Source of the DNA: Lentibacillus saliphilus
Lineage (GTDB): Bacteria; Bacillota; Bacilli; Bacillales; Amphibacillaceae
Direction: 5' to 3'
DNA: 64,000 nucleotides
Assembly: GCF_019093865.1 (NCBI RefSeq)
Contig: NZ_JABJXD010000004.1
Coordinates: forward strand, 219,664 to 283,663
Part shown: piece after piece, positions 9,347 to 18,350 of the stretch
Layout of the letters: the number at the start of each line of letters is the position of its first letter
Numbering within the stretch: position 1 is the stretch's first letter
Program-made: the position numbers and the translations under genes
The notes under the pieces: generated by a model
The model's database searches: none
Seen by the model: the letters and a program-made list of their open reading frames with translations, nothing else
What the model was told of the DNA's origin: nothing

Positions 9347-9581
9347 TAGTTCACGAGAATGATAACCCTCTCTCGTGAAAAACACATTATAACGTTTTTA
9401 CCTCCAAATTTAGTTGACATGTTCGATGGGATGAACACCTTTGCTTTTGAAGCAGAGCATGTATAATGAAGAGAAACACTTCATTTTTTAATATGGAGAT
9501 TGTATGTGTGCTATCATTTGACGAAGACATGTCAAATGTTCTGGAACAAGCACTGTCATGTTTATGTCAGGGGGGATTTGG

Positions 9582-10280
9582 TTGGCGGATGATTTTAATT
9601 GGAGCTTGGAAACAAAAAAGTCATGGAACAAGATGGCGAACAACTGGCATTCAAAAAGCAAACAAATGTGGGATTACGGAAGTAGAAAAGATATTATCCC
9701 GTTTATAAACACGTACTGTCGAGATCAGCAAGCGATTTTAGATATTGGTTGTGGAGATGGGTATGGATCGATAAAATTACATAAATCTGGTCATTACGTT
9801 ACAGGCGTCGACTTATCCGAAGAGATGGTCGCGCTCGCACAGCAATCTGCCCAGTCGAATGACATTACTTTTTTACAAGGAAATGCAACAGCTCTCCCTT
9901 TTGTTGAGCAACAATTCGATGCTGTCATGTGCATTAACGTGCTGGAATGGACAGAAATGCCGCTTGAAGCTTTAAGGGAAATAAAGCGTGTGTTAAAACC
10001 GGGTGGCCGGTTGTTTGCGGGTATACTAGGACCAACCGCAGGTCCGAGAGCACATAGCTATCCACGACTTGAGTATGGTCATGCCATATGTAATACGATG
10101 ATGCCATGGGAATTCCAGCAGCTGGCAACAAACGATGTTTTTTTGTATGAGGATGGTATGGGCGTATTCAAAGAGGGTGTTAAGCGTGAGCAATACGCTG
10201 ATTTACCAGAAAAGCTTCAACAAGCTCTAACATTTATGTGGGTATTTTGTTTACAAAAAAGAGGGGATAACGATGACTGA
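9582..10280 (+). CDS. Class I SAM-dependent methyltransferase
   Basis: This 232-residue Rossmann-fold methyltransferase has motif I LDIGCGDGYG, the acidic ribose-binding residue in VTGVDLSEEM, NATALPF and FDAVMCINVLEW, in the order of the Methyltransf_11 fold. The substrate is unknown. I chose TTG at 9582 because AGGGGGG lies 6 bases upstream; ATG codons at 9558 and 9564 lie before that site. It overlaps the next small gene by 8 bases, so the two are translationally coupled and probably work together. The 290 bases upstream hold the csp terminator and no other gene I can support. Confidence 0.85.
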   Translation: MADDFNWSLETKKSWNKMANNWHSKSKQMWDYGSRKDIIPFINTYCRDQQAILDIGCGDGYGSIKLHKSGHYVTGVDLSEEMVALAQQSAQSNDITFLQGNATALPFVEQQFDAVMCINVLEWTEMPLEALREIKRVLKPGGRLFAGILGPTAGPRAHSYPRLEYGHAICNTMMPWEFQQLATNDVFLYEDGMGVFKEGVKREQYADLPEKLQQALTFMWVFCLQKRGDNDD

Positions 10281-10578
10281 TAAAAAGACAGAAGACTATA
10301 TTATTGCGAGCTATCAAAATGATGAAAAGATGATGATTCTCGTCTATGCACAATGGTGTATTAATAATGATCTTGATCCTGAGACGCTGTACAAAGAAAC
10401 ATATCCGTCACAAGGCAATAATCAGGCATTGGCAGAAGCACTTGATTTAACTGTGTCAAAAGAAGAGTCTGAGTACATTCCAAATGAAACGGTTCTAAAC
10501 GTATTACAATTGTTCGGTAATAATGATCTGGCCTTTACCGTACAACAGCAAATTGATCAAATGAAGCCAAGTAAATAG
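10273..10578 (+). CDS. Conserved small acidic protein, unknown function
   Basis: This 101-residue soluble acidic protein starts MTDKKTEDYIIAS. It has no membrane segment and no catalytic motif that I recognise. The ATG lies inside the 3' end of the methyltransferase gene (8-base overlap) behind a GAGGGGATAACG ribosome site. A helper of the methyltransferase is possible from the coupling, but that is inference only. Confidence 0.75.
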   Translation: MTDKKTEDYIIASYQNDEKMMILVYAQWCINNDLDPETLYKETYPSQGNNQALAEALDLTVSKEESEYIPNETVLNVLQLFGNNDLAFTVQQQIDQMKPSK

Positions 10579-10642
10579 ATGTGTGATAGAGGTGTTGTGG
10601 GGAAATTGTAAGACTTGAATATCGACCGAACGGATAATTGTG

Positions 10643-10684
10643 AGAAAAAGGCCGAGGGGGCATCTAACATCTTATTCCCTCGAC
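10643..10684 (-). terminator. Terminator of the hydroxyacid dehydrogenase gene
   Basis: On the minus strand GTCGAGGG pairs with CCCTCGGC and is followed by CTTTTTCTC, 15 bases after the stop. Confidence 0.75.
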
Positions 10685-10698
10685 CACCTTCATATTAT

Positions 10699-11574
10699 TT
10701 ACCGGATAAACAGCTTAATCAAAGCCTGGGTGCCGCTATTTTCTTCACCTTTATCAGCAAGCTCCTTATATAGCTTCAAGGACAAGTCAAGTCCTGGTGT
10801 AGACAAGCCCATTTCCTGTGCCGACTCAATGGCGATCGTCATATCTTTAATGAAGTGCTTCACGTAAAACCCAGGTGCAAAATCGCCTTTAATCATCCGC
10901 GGTGCCAGGTTGGATAAAGACCAGCTTCCAGCAGCACCTGTTGTGATGCTGTCCAAAACGCGGGAAGGATTGAGGCCAGCTTTTTGCGCATAAACGATTG
11001 CTTCACATACGCCGATCATATTCGAGGCGATTGTTATTTGGTTACAAAGCTTTGTGTGCTGTCCGGCCCCTGGTCCACCTTGATGTATGATATTCGTACC
11101 CATTAATTTGAATAGAGGAAGCACAGCATCGAACGTTGACGGCTCACCACCTGCCATAATTGACAGCGTTCCTTTTTGCGCACCGATATCACCACCGGAT
11201 ACAGGCGCATCGATAGCATAGCAATCACGCTTGGAGGCCTCTTCATAAATCCTTATAGCGAGTGCCGGCTTTGACGTCGTCATATCAATTAAGTATGTAC
11301 CAGGCTGAACATGATTTAAAAGCCCATCTTCACCGAAATAAACGTGTTCAACATCAGCTGGGTAGCCGACCATCGTCACAATGATATCGGCTTGTTTTGC
11401 CAAAGCTTTGATCGATGGCTGCCACTCGGCCCCTTTGTTCAATAAAGGCATTGCTTTATCCTTCGTCCGCGTAAAAATATGAACTGGATAACCGGCATTT
11501 AGGATATGTTCTGCCATAGAACCTCCCATAACCCCGGTTCCGATAAAACCAACTGTTGATCTATTCGTGATCAT
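10699..11574 (-). CDS. ykwC: Beta-hydroxyacid dehydrogenase, 3-hydroxyisobutyrate dehydrogenase family (YkwC-like)
   Basis: This 291-residue NAD(P)-dependent oxidoreductase acts on small beta-hydroxy acids. It has the N-terminal dinucleotide site VGFIGTGVMGGSMA (about 8-21), the substrate-binding DAPVSGGDIGAQKGTL (about 122-137) and the catalytic-lysine region GAGQHTKLCNQ (about 171). The C-terminal all-alpha domain has GDFAPGFYVKHFIKDM. These match the B. subtilis YkwC group, but the physiological substrate is uncertain. The ATG follows AGAGAGGG by about 10 bases. It is divergent from array 1 and the ElaA gene. Confidence 0.88.
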   Translation of the reverse strand: MITNRSTVGFIGTGVMGGSMAEHILNAGYPVHIFTRTKDKAMPLLNKGAEWQPSIKALAKQADIIVTMVGYPADVEHVYFGEDGLLNHVQPGTYLIDMTTSKPALAIRIYEEASKRDCYAIDAPVSGGDIGAQKGTLSIMAGGEPSTFDAVLPLFKLMGTNIIHQGGPGAGQHTKLCNQITIASNMIGVCEAIVYAQKAGLNPSRVLDSITTGAAGSWSLSNLAPRMIKGDFAPGFYVKHFIKDMTIAIESAQEMGLSTPGLDLSLKLYKELADKGEENSGTQALIKLFIR

Positions 11575-11697
11575 ACGGCTTAACCCTCTCTTTCTGGAAT
11601 TAAATGACTGTCTTTCTTTAGAATAGAGGTTAAACAGACAAATAACAACATCTTTTTAGTATCGTTGTTGATCGTACGGCGTGATGATCTGCGCGTT

Positions 11698-12117
11698 ATT
11701 CCGCGAAGTGTGCCATTTATTCCGCGAAGTAGCGGCATAATTCCGCAAAGCGTGCATGGTATTCCGCGAAGGAGTGGCATAATTCCGCGAAGCGTGCTAG
11801 TTATTCCGCGAAGTAGCGGCATAATTCCGCAAAGCGTGCATGGTATTCCGCGAAGGAGTGGCATAATTCCGCGAAGCGTGCTAGTTATTCCGCGAAGTAG
11901 CGGCATAATTCCGCAAAGCGTACTAGTTATTCCGCGAAGGAGTGACATAATTCCGCAAAGCGTGCTAGTTATTACGCAAAGGAGTGACATAATTCCGCAA
12001 AGCGTGTCATTTATTCCGCGAAGTAGCGACATAATTCCGCAAAGCATGCTAGTTATTCCGCGAAGTAGCGACATAATTCCGCGAAGCACCGGCTTTATTC
12101 CGCAAAGGCGAACTATT
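11698..12117 (+). repeat. Tandem array 1: 20 units of exactly 21 bp, core ATTCCGCRAAG
   Basis: Twenty units start every 21 bases from 11698 to 12097 without slippage. Each begins ATTCCGC(G/A)AAG, followed by a 10-base tail of a few alternating types (TAGCGGCATA, CGTGCATGGT, GAGTGGCATA, CGTGCTAGTT). One unit (11971) has ATTACGC. Neighbouring units form 42- and 84-bp higher-order repeats. There are no unique spacers, so it is not CRISPR. It lies between divergent genes. Open frames on both strands arise because 21 is a multiple of three. Confidence 0.95.
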
Positions 12118-12175
12118 TTTCAGCAAAGAAAAGATTTAATACAATTCTATAGACATAAATTAAGGATGTGACATA

Positions 12176-12622
12176 ATGAACTGGCATTTAAAGTCCTTTG
12201 AAGAATTAACGAATGACCAATTATACAAGATCATGAAAGCGCGGGTTGATGTGTTTGTTGTAGAACAGTCTTGCCCATATCCAGAGTTGGATGATTATGA
12301 TCAAATCGCTATGCACTATTTTTTAGAAATTGATCAAAACATTGCGGCATATGTTCGGCTCATGCCAGCAAACAGTCGTTATGAGCTTGCTTCAATTGGC
12401 AGAGTAATCGTTACGAAACCGTATCGGCATAATGGGTATGCTCGCGACATAATGGAAAAAGCCAAAGCCTATATTGTACAAGAGTGGCAGGAAACACAGA
12501 TAAAGATTCAAGCCCAGCAATACTTACAAAACTTTTATGAGTCGCTCGGCTTTGAACAAATTTCTGATATGTATTTGGAGGATAATATTCCTCATATTGA
12601 CATGGTTTGGCAGCTTAAATAA
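12176..12622 (+). CDS. elaA: GNAT family N-acetyltransferase, ElaA type
   Basis: This 148-residue GNAT acetyltransferase begins MNWHLKSFEELT and has RVDVFVVEQSCPYPELDDYD, the usual ElaA signature. The acetyl-CoA loop region is IGRVIVTKPYRHNGYARDIM, a variant of the Q/RxxGxG/A motif. The acceptor substrate is unknown. The ribosome site AAGGATGTG lies about 6 bases before ATG. The upstream DNA is array 1, ending about 55 bases before the start. Confidence 0.88.
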   Translation: MNWHLKSFEELTNDQLYKIMKARVDVFVVEQSCPYPELDDYDQIAMHYFLEIDQNIAAYVRLMPANSRYELASIGRVIVTKPYRHNGYARDIMEKAKAYIVQEWQETQIKIQAQQYLQNFYESLGFEQISDMYLEDNIPHIDMVWQLK

Positions 12623-12691
12623 AGTATCATTTCGCCGTGGGTGTACATAGTATAATTAGCATTCATTGTAATCTTGGAGGGTGATGATTAA

Positions 12692-13375
12692 ATGTTGACC
12701 CACGAACAACTGGCAGAGTGTAAATCATTACTACAAGAACGCCAGGCACGGCTGATTCAGCAGGTGGAGGACCATTTCGGTAAAACATATGAGTTCATTA
12801 AAGAATCGACAGGTGAGTTGTCCAATTATGATAATCATCCAGCTGATCATGGCACAGAGCTGTTTGAACGTGGAAAAGATGTTGCCTTAAACGAACATGC
12901 TGAAGCAGAATTAGAGGATATTAACAAAGCTTTGCACGCGATAGCAGATGGGGCATATGGCATTTGTGTCGATTGTGGTCGAGATATTCCTTTTGAGCGA
13001 CTACAGGCTGTGCCAACAGCGGACAAGTGTATCGAACATGCAAATCAGACGGTGTTTGAAAACAATCGTCCGGTTGAGGAAGGTGTGTTTAGTCCTAATA
13101 TTAATCCAGATGATACAACACCTGAGACTCAAGCGGCTTATGACGCTGAAGACGCTTGGCAAGACGTGGCCCGTTATGGAACGAGCGAGTCTCCGTCTGA
13201 TTTCTATGGTGACCGAGCAGATTATAATAACATGTATCCGAATGATGATGAGGAAATCGGTGGGACCGAGGCACCAGAAAATTTCCTTGCCGCTGATCGA
13301 GAAGGACGTTTCACAGGTGTGACACCGAACCATAAAAAATATGAAGCCGAGTATGATCGGTATCGTAACGACTAG
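12692..13375 (+). CDS. yteA: YteA family (TraR/DksA-like) regulatory protein
   Basis: This 227-residue protein has an N-terminal coiled region (LTHEQLAECKSLLQERQARL), then a DksA/TraR-type zinc finger with CVDCG at about 91-95 and C-x-x-H (CIEH) about 20 residues later. The fourth ligand is therefore histidine, as in YteA/YocK rather than classic DksA. A long acidic tail follows. In B. subtilis such proteins belong to general-stress or sporulation regulons; their molecular role is unproven. A GGAGGGTGATG site precedes ATG by about 7 bases. It is monocistronic. Confidence 0.85.
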   Translation: MLTHEQLAECKSLLQERQARLIQQVEDHFGKTYEFIKESTGELSNYDNHPADHGTELFERGKDVALNEHAEAELEDINKALHAIADGAYGICVDCGRDIPFERLQAVPTADKCIEHANQTVFENNRPVEEGVFSPNINPDDTTPETQAAYDAEDAWQDVARYGTSESPSDFYGDRADYNNMYPNDDEEIGGTEAPENFLAADREGRFTGVTPNHKKYEAEYDRYRND

Positions 13376-13461
13376 CTCATATGGCACCGAGCATGTTTAA
13401 CAGAATTTAGTGAAACTTAAGGCCCTCTTTATGCGTAGTAATGAGCAAAGGGGGAAACATG

Positions 13462-13671
13462 ATGAGTGAACAAAAAGGTTGTATTAAATGCGGTAGTACG
13501 CAGGCAGGAACAAAAGATGTTTCTATGACGGGTACAGGATTGTCTAAAATGTTTGATATGCAGCACAATCAATTTACCGTCGTATATTGTGAGAACTGCG
13601 GCTACTCAGAGTTCTATAATCGTAACAGTTCAACGGCTAGCAATATTTTCGACTTATTTTTTGGTGGATAA
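13462..13671 (+). CDS. Small zinc-ribbon protein
   Basis: This 69-residue protein has CIKCG at residues 7-11 and CENCGYSEFY about 40 residues later, a four-cysteine zinc ribbon. A glycine-rich GTGLSKMFDM and a hydrophobic end (NIFDLFFGG) complete it. The function is unknown; nucleic acid binding is usual for such ribbons. I chose ATG at 13462 because AAAGGGGGA lies 6 bases before it; ATG at 13441 precedes that site. Confidence 0.75.
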   Translation: MSEQKGCIKCGSTQAGTKDVSMTGTGLSKMFDMQHNQFTVVYCENCGYSEFYNRNSSTASNIFDLFFGG

Positions 13672-13688
13672 CAGCTATTATAACAAAA

Positions 13689-13727
13689 AAAGAAGGCGAT
13701 TCCGTTTCGGAAAAGCCTTCTTCTGTT
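13689..13727. terminator. Bidirectional terminator between convergent genes
   Basis: AAGAAGGC pairs with GCCTTCTT around an inner CCG/CGG stem, with an A-run before and a T-rich stretch after. It sits between two convergent genes and serves both. Confidence 0.8.
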
Positions 13728-13732
13728 TCGTC

Positions 13733-14536
13733 TTAAAACAAGCTTCCTATGCCTCCGAGGCCGGCTGACCTCATAATATACCCAAAGGCAATTAAATTAA
13801 CTGTATAAACGATTAAGAGTGCATAAATACGATCCATTCCCGTAACCGTGATATCGTTTAAAATAAATGTCGGAATGATTAATAGGATGCCAAACAAACT
13901 GATGATAATTGCAAGAAAACCGACAGTACCAATGCCAATCAGCATAAAAATCATTCCAATTGCGAGTAATAACGTATAAGGGATTAAATAAGCACCGAAT
14001 TTAGCAACAACCGCTTGAATTGAAACAGCTGAACTAGCGGTAAGCTTGAGCGCCGCAAAGGTTAAGCCCATTGCAATCGCGAATAAAAGAATGAATAACA
14101 GTAACGGCATTAGGAAGCCGTCTACGAAAGAGACCGACATACCGTAACCGAACATACCTCCAAAGCCACCTATGAAGCTTGACATCTTCTTCATAAGTAC
14201 GAAAAATCCTAATGCATAAAGTAACGTATAAACACTCATAGAGATAATACCTGAAACCATTTCTTGTCCAGAGATGTTTGCCGCCTCACTCGGTTTTTTG
14301 ACGAGCTTCATAAAGAATTGGCCAAAATTGACAGCGGTCTGCTTAATGGCTTCGACCGTGTCATTTGTTTGTTTTTCTTCTGTATCACTTGCCTGTTCTG
14401 TTTGAATCGCCGCTTGATCATCAACTGTATGTGACGCATCAGCTGTAGCTGCCGATTCTTCCTGTTGAAGTGGTGCACCACAATGCATACAGAAATTACC
14501 TTCGTCTGTATGTTTGCCGCATTGAGGACATTGCAT
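13733..14536 (-). CDS. Zinc-ribbon multi-pass membrane protein
   Basis: This 267-residue protein opens with a zinc ribbon (MQCPQCGKHTDEGNFCMHCG, two CxxC pairs), then a low-complexity Thr/Glu/Ala linker, then about five membrane helices in the second half resembling Yip1/DUF-type membrane domains. The function is unknown. I chose ATG at 14536, with GAAGGGA about 10 bases upstream, because the family starts directly at the ribbon; the ATG at 14581 adds 15 unrelated residues. Confidence 0.75.
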   Translation of the reverse strand: MQCPQCGKHTDEGNFCMHCGAPLQQEESAATADASHTVDDQAAIQTEQASDTEEKQTNDTVEAIKQTAVNFGQFFMKLVKKPSEAANISGQEMVSGIISMSVYTLLYALGFFVLMKKMSSFIGGFGGMFGYGMSVSFVDGFLMPLLLFILLFAIAMGLTFAALKLTASSAVSIQAVVAKFGAYLIPYTLLLAIGMIFMLIGIGTVGFLAIIISLFGILLIIPTFILNDITVTGMDRIYALLIVYTVNLIAFGYIMRSAGLGGIGSLF

Positions 14537-14742
14537 GTAATCACATTCCCTTCTACTATAATAATCGAGATATTTTTTCACTCACTTACATATATTCGAC
14601 AAAAAATTATAATATCCTTTATTTTTACAAATGAAAAACAGACTGCTTTTAAAGCAGTCTGCGTGTATTTCCGGAGCTAACGTTTAGCAGTGTTCTTCTT
14701 ATGCGTTAAACTTTATATCCTAGGCTCTTTAGCACATATTGA

Positions 14743-16113
14743 TCAGTTTCCCCGTTCGACCAATTGTAAAGTAACTGTTTTGGGTTCTCCGTTACGATAA
14801 ATTTGCAGTTCAACCGATTCTCCAATGGTTGTTTTTGAATAGAGGTAAGTACGTAAGTCTACAATTGACGTGACGTCTTTGTCGCCGATTTTTGTTATAA
14901 TGTCAAATTGCTGTAGATTAGCTGCGGCTGCTGGTGAGCCTTCCTGCACTTGAGCAATGACAATACCGCCATTTTCATCCTCAGGCAATTGAATCATATT
15001 ACGGTATTGTGCAGGTACTTGATTGATCGGTGCCATTGTAATTCCGATAAATGGACGCGCGACAGTACCGTCTGTTTCAAGCTGCTCCATAATTGGTAAT
15101 GCTGTATCAATTGGAATTGCAAAGCCAATACCTTCAACGGCATTTTGGGCTATTTTCATTGAATTAATACCGATGACCTCGCCTTTTGAATTCACAAGTG
15201 CACCACCACTATTACCAGGATTAATGGCTGCGTCAGTTTGAATCACTTCTGAAACCCAATCGGCTTGTCTGTTGCCAGTTGTGTCGATGCTGACAGAACG
15301 GTCTAAGCCACTAACAATCCCTTTTGTGAGCGTGTTGGCAAATTCCATACCGAGCGGATTACCGATGGCGATAACTGTTTCGCCAACTTTTAAGTCAGCT
15401 GAGGCACCAATTTTTGCAACTGTATCGATTTTATCTCCTGGTATTTCTAAGACCGCCAAATCTGTTAAAGTATCGGTGCCAAGGACTTTGGCTTTAATGC
15501 GCTCTTCATCATTCAGTACAACCTCGACTTCTTCGGCACTTTCTACAACGTGTTCATTCGTGACAACATACGCTTTGCCATCCTGCTTTTTATAAATAAT
15601 ACCAGAGCCAGTGCCAGCTTCTCTTGAAGGCGTCCAGATGCTTTCCTGTTGTAATTTAATGACACCGACAACAGCATCTGCGGCCTCATCTATACCTGTT
15701 GCTGTATCGGAATCATCAGAAATGGTCTTAACGATGTTTGGCTTAATTGATGCTTCAGCAGCTGCAGCATCATCCTCATTTATGGGCCCTGCAAGGCTGA
15801 TGCCTGGAATTAAATTGTTCACGAGTAACAGCACGATGAGTGCTGTTGATACAATACCGCCGAAGAAACCACCAATAAAACTCGTACCAACGCCAGAGCG
15901 TTTTTTGTTTCGTTGTGGTGTGTTCTTTTTGGTTGAGGATGTCTTGGGCGCTTCGGACGGGTGCTCTGATGAAGCTGTGTATGAAGCAGACCCTGTGTCC
16001 TCTTGGTCTATGTGTGAATTGCTGTTCTCTATCGAATTATTGACATCTGAGTGGTTGTTTAAGTGATCATCCATGTTTTCATTTGATGGTGTTTTGTTAT
16101 TTTTTTCGTCCAT
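14743..16113 (-). CDS. htrB: HtrA-type membrane serine protease
   Basis: This S1C protease degrades or refolds misfolded exported proteins outside the membrane. The 456-residue protein has a polar cytoplasmic head, one membrane helix (about 75-97), a trypsin-like domain with the catalytic triad His188 (VTNEHVV), Asp218 (LTDLAVLE) and Ser302 (GNSGGAL), and a C-terminal PDZ domain (about 350-450). AGGAGGG lies 7 bases before ATG. It is divergent from a CssRS-like two-component pair, the arrangement of htrB/cssRS in B. subtilis, so I assign HtrB rather than HtrA or HtrC. The intergenic region carries repeated TTTTTACACA elements. Confidence 0.92.
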   Translation of the reverse strand: MDEKNNKTPSNENMDDHLNNHSDVNNSIENSNSHIDQEDTGSASYTASSEHPSEAPKTSSTKKNTPQRNKKRSGVGTSFIGGFFGGIVSTALIVLLLVNNLIPGISLAGPINEDDAAAAEASIKPNIVKTISDDSDTATGIDEAADAVVGVIKLQQESIWTPSREAGTGSGIIYKKQDGKAYVVTNEHVVESAEEVEVVLNDEERIKAKVLGTDTLTDLAVLEIPGDKIDTVAKIGASADLKVGETVIAIGNPLGMEFANTLTKGIVSGLDRSVSIDTTGNRQADWVSEVIQTDAAINPGNSGGALVNSKGEVIGINSMKIAQNAVEGIGFAIPIDTALPIMEQLETDGTVARPFIGITMAPINQVPAQYRNMIQLPEDENGGIVIAQVQEGSPAAAANLQQFDIITKIGDKDVTSIVDLRTYLYSKTTIGESVELQIYRNGEPKTVTLQLVERGN

Positions 16114-16151
16114 AATGAGTCCCTCCTAACAATATCTTTGATTCACCATTT

Positions 16152-16249
16152 ATTGTAAACATGACGTATGGCACTGCTTTGGGAGAAATGTGTAAAAATG
16201 ATGGAATTGCGCTTTTTGTTGTCGCAGGTGAAGGAATTGTGTAAAAATA
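16152..16249. promoter_or_regulatory. Candidate CssR control region with direct repeats
   Basis: The 169-base htrB/cssR intergenic region has two copies of TGTGTAAAAAT (16189-16199 and 16238-16248), 49 bases apart, and a partial TTGTAAAC near 16153. On the htrB strand these read TTTTTACACA, resembling the octamer elements reported in the CssR-controlled htrA and htrB promoters. The assignment rests on context and resemblance. Confidence 0.55.
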
Positions 16250-16282
16250 GAAGAAAGAAAACAATGAGATGGGGTTAAAGCG

Positions 16283-16975
16283 ATGAATCAACATATTGGT
16301 ATCGTAGAAGACGATCCGAATATCGGTAACATCGTATCTGCCTACCTGAAGCAAGAGGGCTTTCGGGTGACATTATCGGAATCGGCAGAAAAGGCGTGGA
16401 CGCTGTGGGAGTCAACCCCTCCTGACATGTGGATTCTAGATATTATGCTACCAGGTATGGACGGGTATGAATTTTGTAAAAAAATCCGCGAGCAGAGTGA
16501 CGTTCCGATCATCATTATTTCTGCTAAGGATGAAGAAATAGATAAAATTCTTGGTCTTGAGCTTGGTGGAGATGACTATATGACAAAGCCGTTTAGTCCG
16601 AGAGAATTAGTAGCGCGCGTAAAGCGGCTGTTTAAAAGAACGCTCTCGACGTCTTCTAACCACCAAGAAGCAGATGAACAACATCAAATACGTTCAGGCG
16701 ATTTATTAATTGATTTAAATGAGCGTCTCGTATTTTGGAATGATCGAGAAATAGAATTAACAACGAAGGAATTTGATCTATTGAAACTGTTTGCCACCCA
16801 TGCAAACAGGGCGTATTCCCGGGAAGAATTGCTTTATAATGTGTGGGGTTCGGATTATTTCGGAAGTGATCGTGCCGTAGATGATCTCGTTAAAAGACTG
16901 CGCCGTAAACTTCCTGATATGCCACTTGAGACGGTATGGGGTTATGGCTATCGCTTCAGAAATGATGAGGATTAG
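16283..16975 (+). CDS. cssR: Response regulator of secretion stress
   Basis: This OmpR/PhoB-type regulator has 230 residues: a receiver domain (1-120) with Asp53 (WILDIMLPG) as phosphorylation site and the conserved lysine in MTKPFSP, and a winged-helix DNA-binding domain (130-228). The segment YSREELLYNVWGSDYFGSDR is very close to my recollection of B. subtilis CssR. It should activate htrB (divergent) and its own operon in response to misfolded exported protein. Its stop is 2 bases before cssS. Confidence 0.88.
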   Translation: MNQHIGIVEDDPNIGNIVSAYLKQEGFRVTLSESAEKAWTLWESTPPDMWILDIMLPGMDGYEFCKKIREQSDVPIIIISAKDEEIDKILGLELGGDDYMTKPFSPRELVARVKRLFKRTLSTSSNHQEADEQHQIRSGDLLIDLNERLVFWNDREIELTTKEFDLLKLFATHANRAYSREELLYNVWGSDYFGSDRAVDDLVKRLRRKLPDMPLETVWGYGYRFRNDED

Positions 16976-16977
16976 TT

Positions 16978-18336
16978 ATGAAATTAAAATATCAGTTAAA
17001 TGCAGCGTTTACGACGTTGCTGCTCGTCATTATGGCCGTTACGGGCTTTGTCATTTATTCATTGATTCTTGATATGCTCGTTGAAGATGAACAACGCCAA
17101 TTAAAGCAAAAGGGAGAAATACTCGTTAACATTTTAAATCAGCAATACGATCGGCAAAATGTACAAGCCTTCAGCGACTTTTTGGAAACACAGGATTTAC
17201 AGTTGTTTTTATATGATCGTGAATATAACCGTGTGCTGTATACGTCATTACCAAGACAGGCAGCACAAGGCTTTGTGAAAAGTAATGACATTGCTGATGC
17301 AAAAGAGACATTATGGACGTATAACAATAATAAGTATGTGACCTCGAGAATTTTATTTTACCCGCGGGAGTCGGGTATGGAGCTCATTATGCTGACACCG
17401 ATGACAGACTTGCAAGCGGTGCAACAGTCATTTGTGCAGCGGCTGTTAATTGTCTTTTTAGTTGGTGGTGTTTTAGCAATTGTATTGAGTTATTATTTAA
17501 CGAACAAGCTCGTCACCCCGTTAACGCAACTGCGAATGGAATTAAAAAAGATCGAGAAACGACAATTTGATGCGATTCAACCGATTCAAGCAACTGGTGA
17601 AATAAAGGATCTCGAGAAAAGCGTTCATGATATGGCGGATGCTTTACATAAGTATATGACGTCGCAACAAGCGTTTTTTCAGAATGCGAGTCATGAGCTT
17701 AAAACGCCACTTATGTCTATTCAAGGTTACGCCGAGGGGATCCGTGATCATATATTTGATGAGGCCGAAACAGAAAAAGGTCTCGACGTCATGGTGACTG
17801 AAGTGAAGCGGTTAAAGAAAATCATAAATGAGATGATTTTACTGGCAAAGCTGGACAGTGAACCGTCCTTTTATGAGCCTACACGAGTAGATGTTAAACA
17901 GCTCCTTGAACAGGCCATAGATCGTACAAAACCAATTGCTCATGAGAAAGGAATAGAACTTCATCTGAATGCAGACACTGATATAAACATCTATGTAGAC
18001 GAAGAAAAGTTCTTGCGGGCATTGTTAAACTTAATGACCAACTGTATTCGTCATGGAGCGGGACACGTCCATATGACGGTTAAAAAGGCGCTCGATCATA
18101 CGGAGATTGTTATAGAAGATGATGGTGATGGGATACCAGAAAACATTGTCCATCAAATTTTTCAGCGGTTTGTCAAAGGGAAGAGCGGAGAAACAGGGCT
18201 TGGTCTTTCAATTGCCAGAGCGATTATTGAACAATCTGGTGGGCGCATTACTGCTGGACAATCAGAATTTGGCGGGGCCAAATTTACGGTCTTAATATCT
18301 CTTAGAACCGAGAAACAAGAAAAAAAGCACCGGTAA
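16978..18336 (+). CDS. cssS: Sensor histidine kinase of secretion stress
   Basis: This 452-residue membrane kinase has two helices (about 10-30 and 155-177) flanking an extracellular sensor domain, a HAMP linker, the H-box with His239 (QNASHELKTPLMS), and an ATPase domain with an N-box (LLNLMTNCIRHGA), DDGDGIP and TGLGLSIAR. The KGKSGETGLGLS end and pairing with CssR support the CssS assignment. Start and stop fit tight coupling to cssR. Confidence 0.85.
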   Translation: MKLKYQLNAAFTTLLLVIMAVTGFVIYSLILDMLVEDEQRQLKQKGEILVNILNQQYDRQNVQAFSDFLETQDLQLFLYDREYNRVLYTSLPRQAAQGFVKSNDIADAKETLWTYNNNKYVTSRILFYPRESGMELIMLTPMTDLQAVQQSFVQRLLIVFLVGGVLAIVLSYYLTNKLVTPLTQLRMELKKIEKRQFDAIQPIQATGEIKDLEKSVHDMADALHKYMTSQQAFFQNASHELKTPLMSIQGYAEGIRDHIFDEAETEKGLDVMVTEVKRLKKIINEMILLAKLDSEPSFYEPTRVDVKQLLEQAIDRTKPIAHEKGIELHLNADTDINIYVDEEKFLRALLNLMTNCIRHGAGHVHMTVKKALDHTEIVIEDDGDGIPENIVHQIFQRFVKGKSGETGLGLSIARAIIEQSGGRITAGQSEFGGAKFTVLISLRTEKQEKKHR

Positions 18337-18350
18337 CGTAATTGACATCA

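Noticed and set aside
9466..9708. 80-residue frame upstream of the methyltransferase
   Set aside because: It overlaps the methyltransferase gene in another frame and shows no family resemblance; the GGGGGG site fits the TTG at 9582 instead.
11698..12117. CRISPR array
   Set aside because: Units are directly adjacent, with no unique spacers, and there are no cas genes in the window. The same holds for the other three arrays.
11580..12171. Long reading frames (about 168 residues) on both strands through array 1
   Set aside because: A stop-free 21-bp unit keeps a frame open for as long as it repeats. The frames start outside any ribosome site and encode only repeated heptapeptides on both strands.
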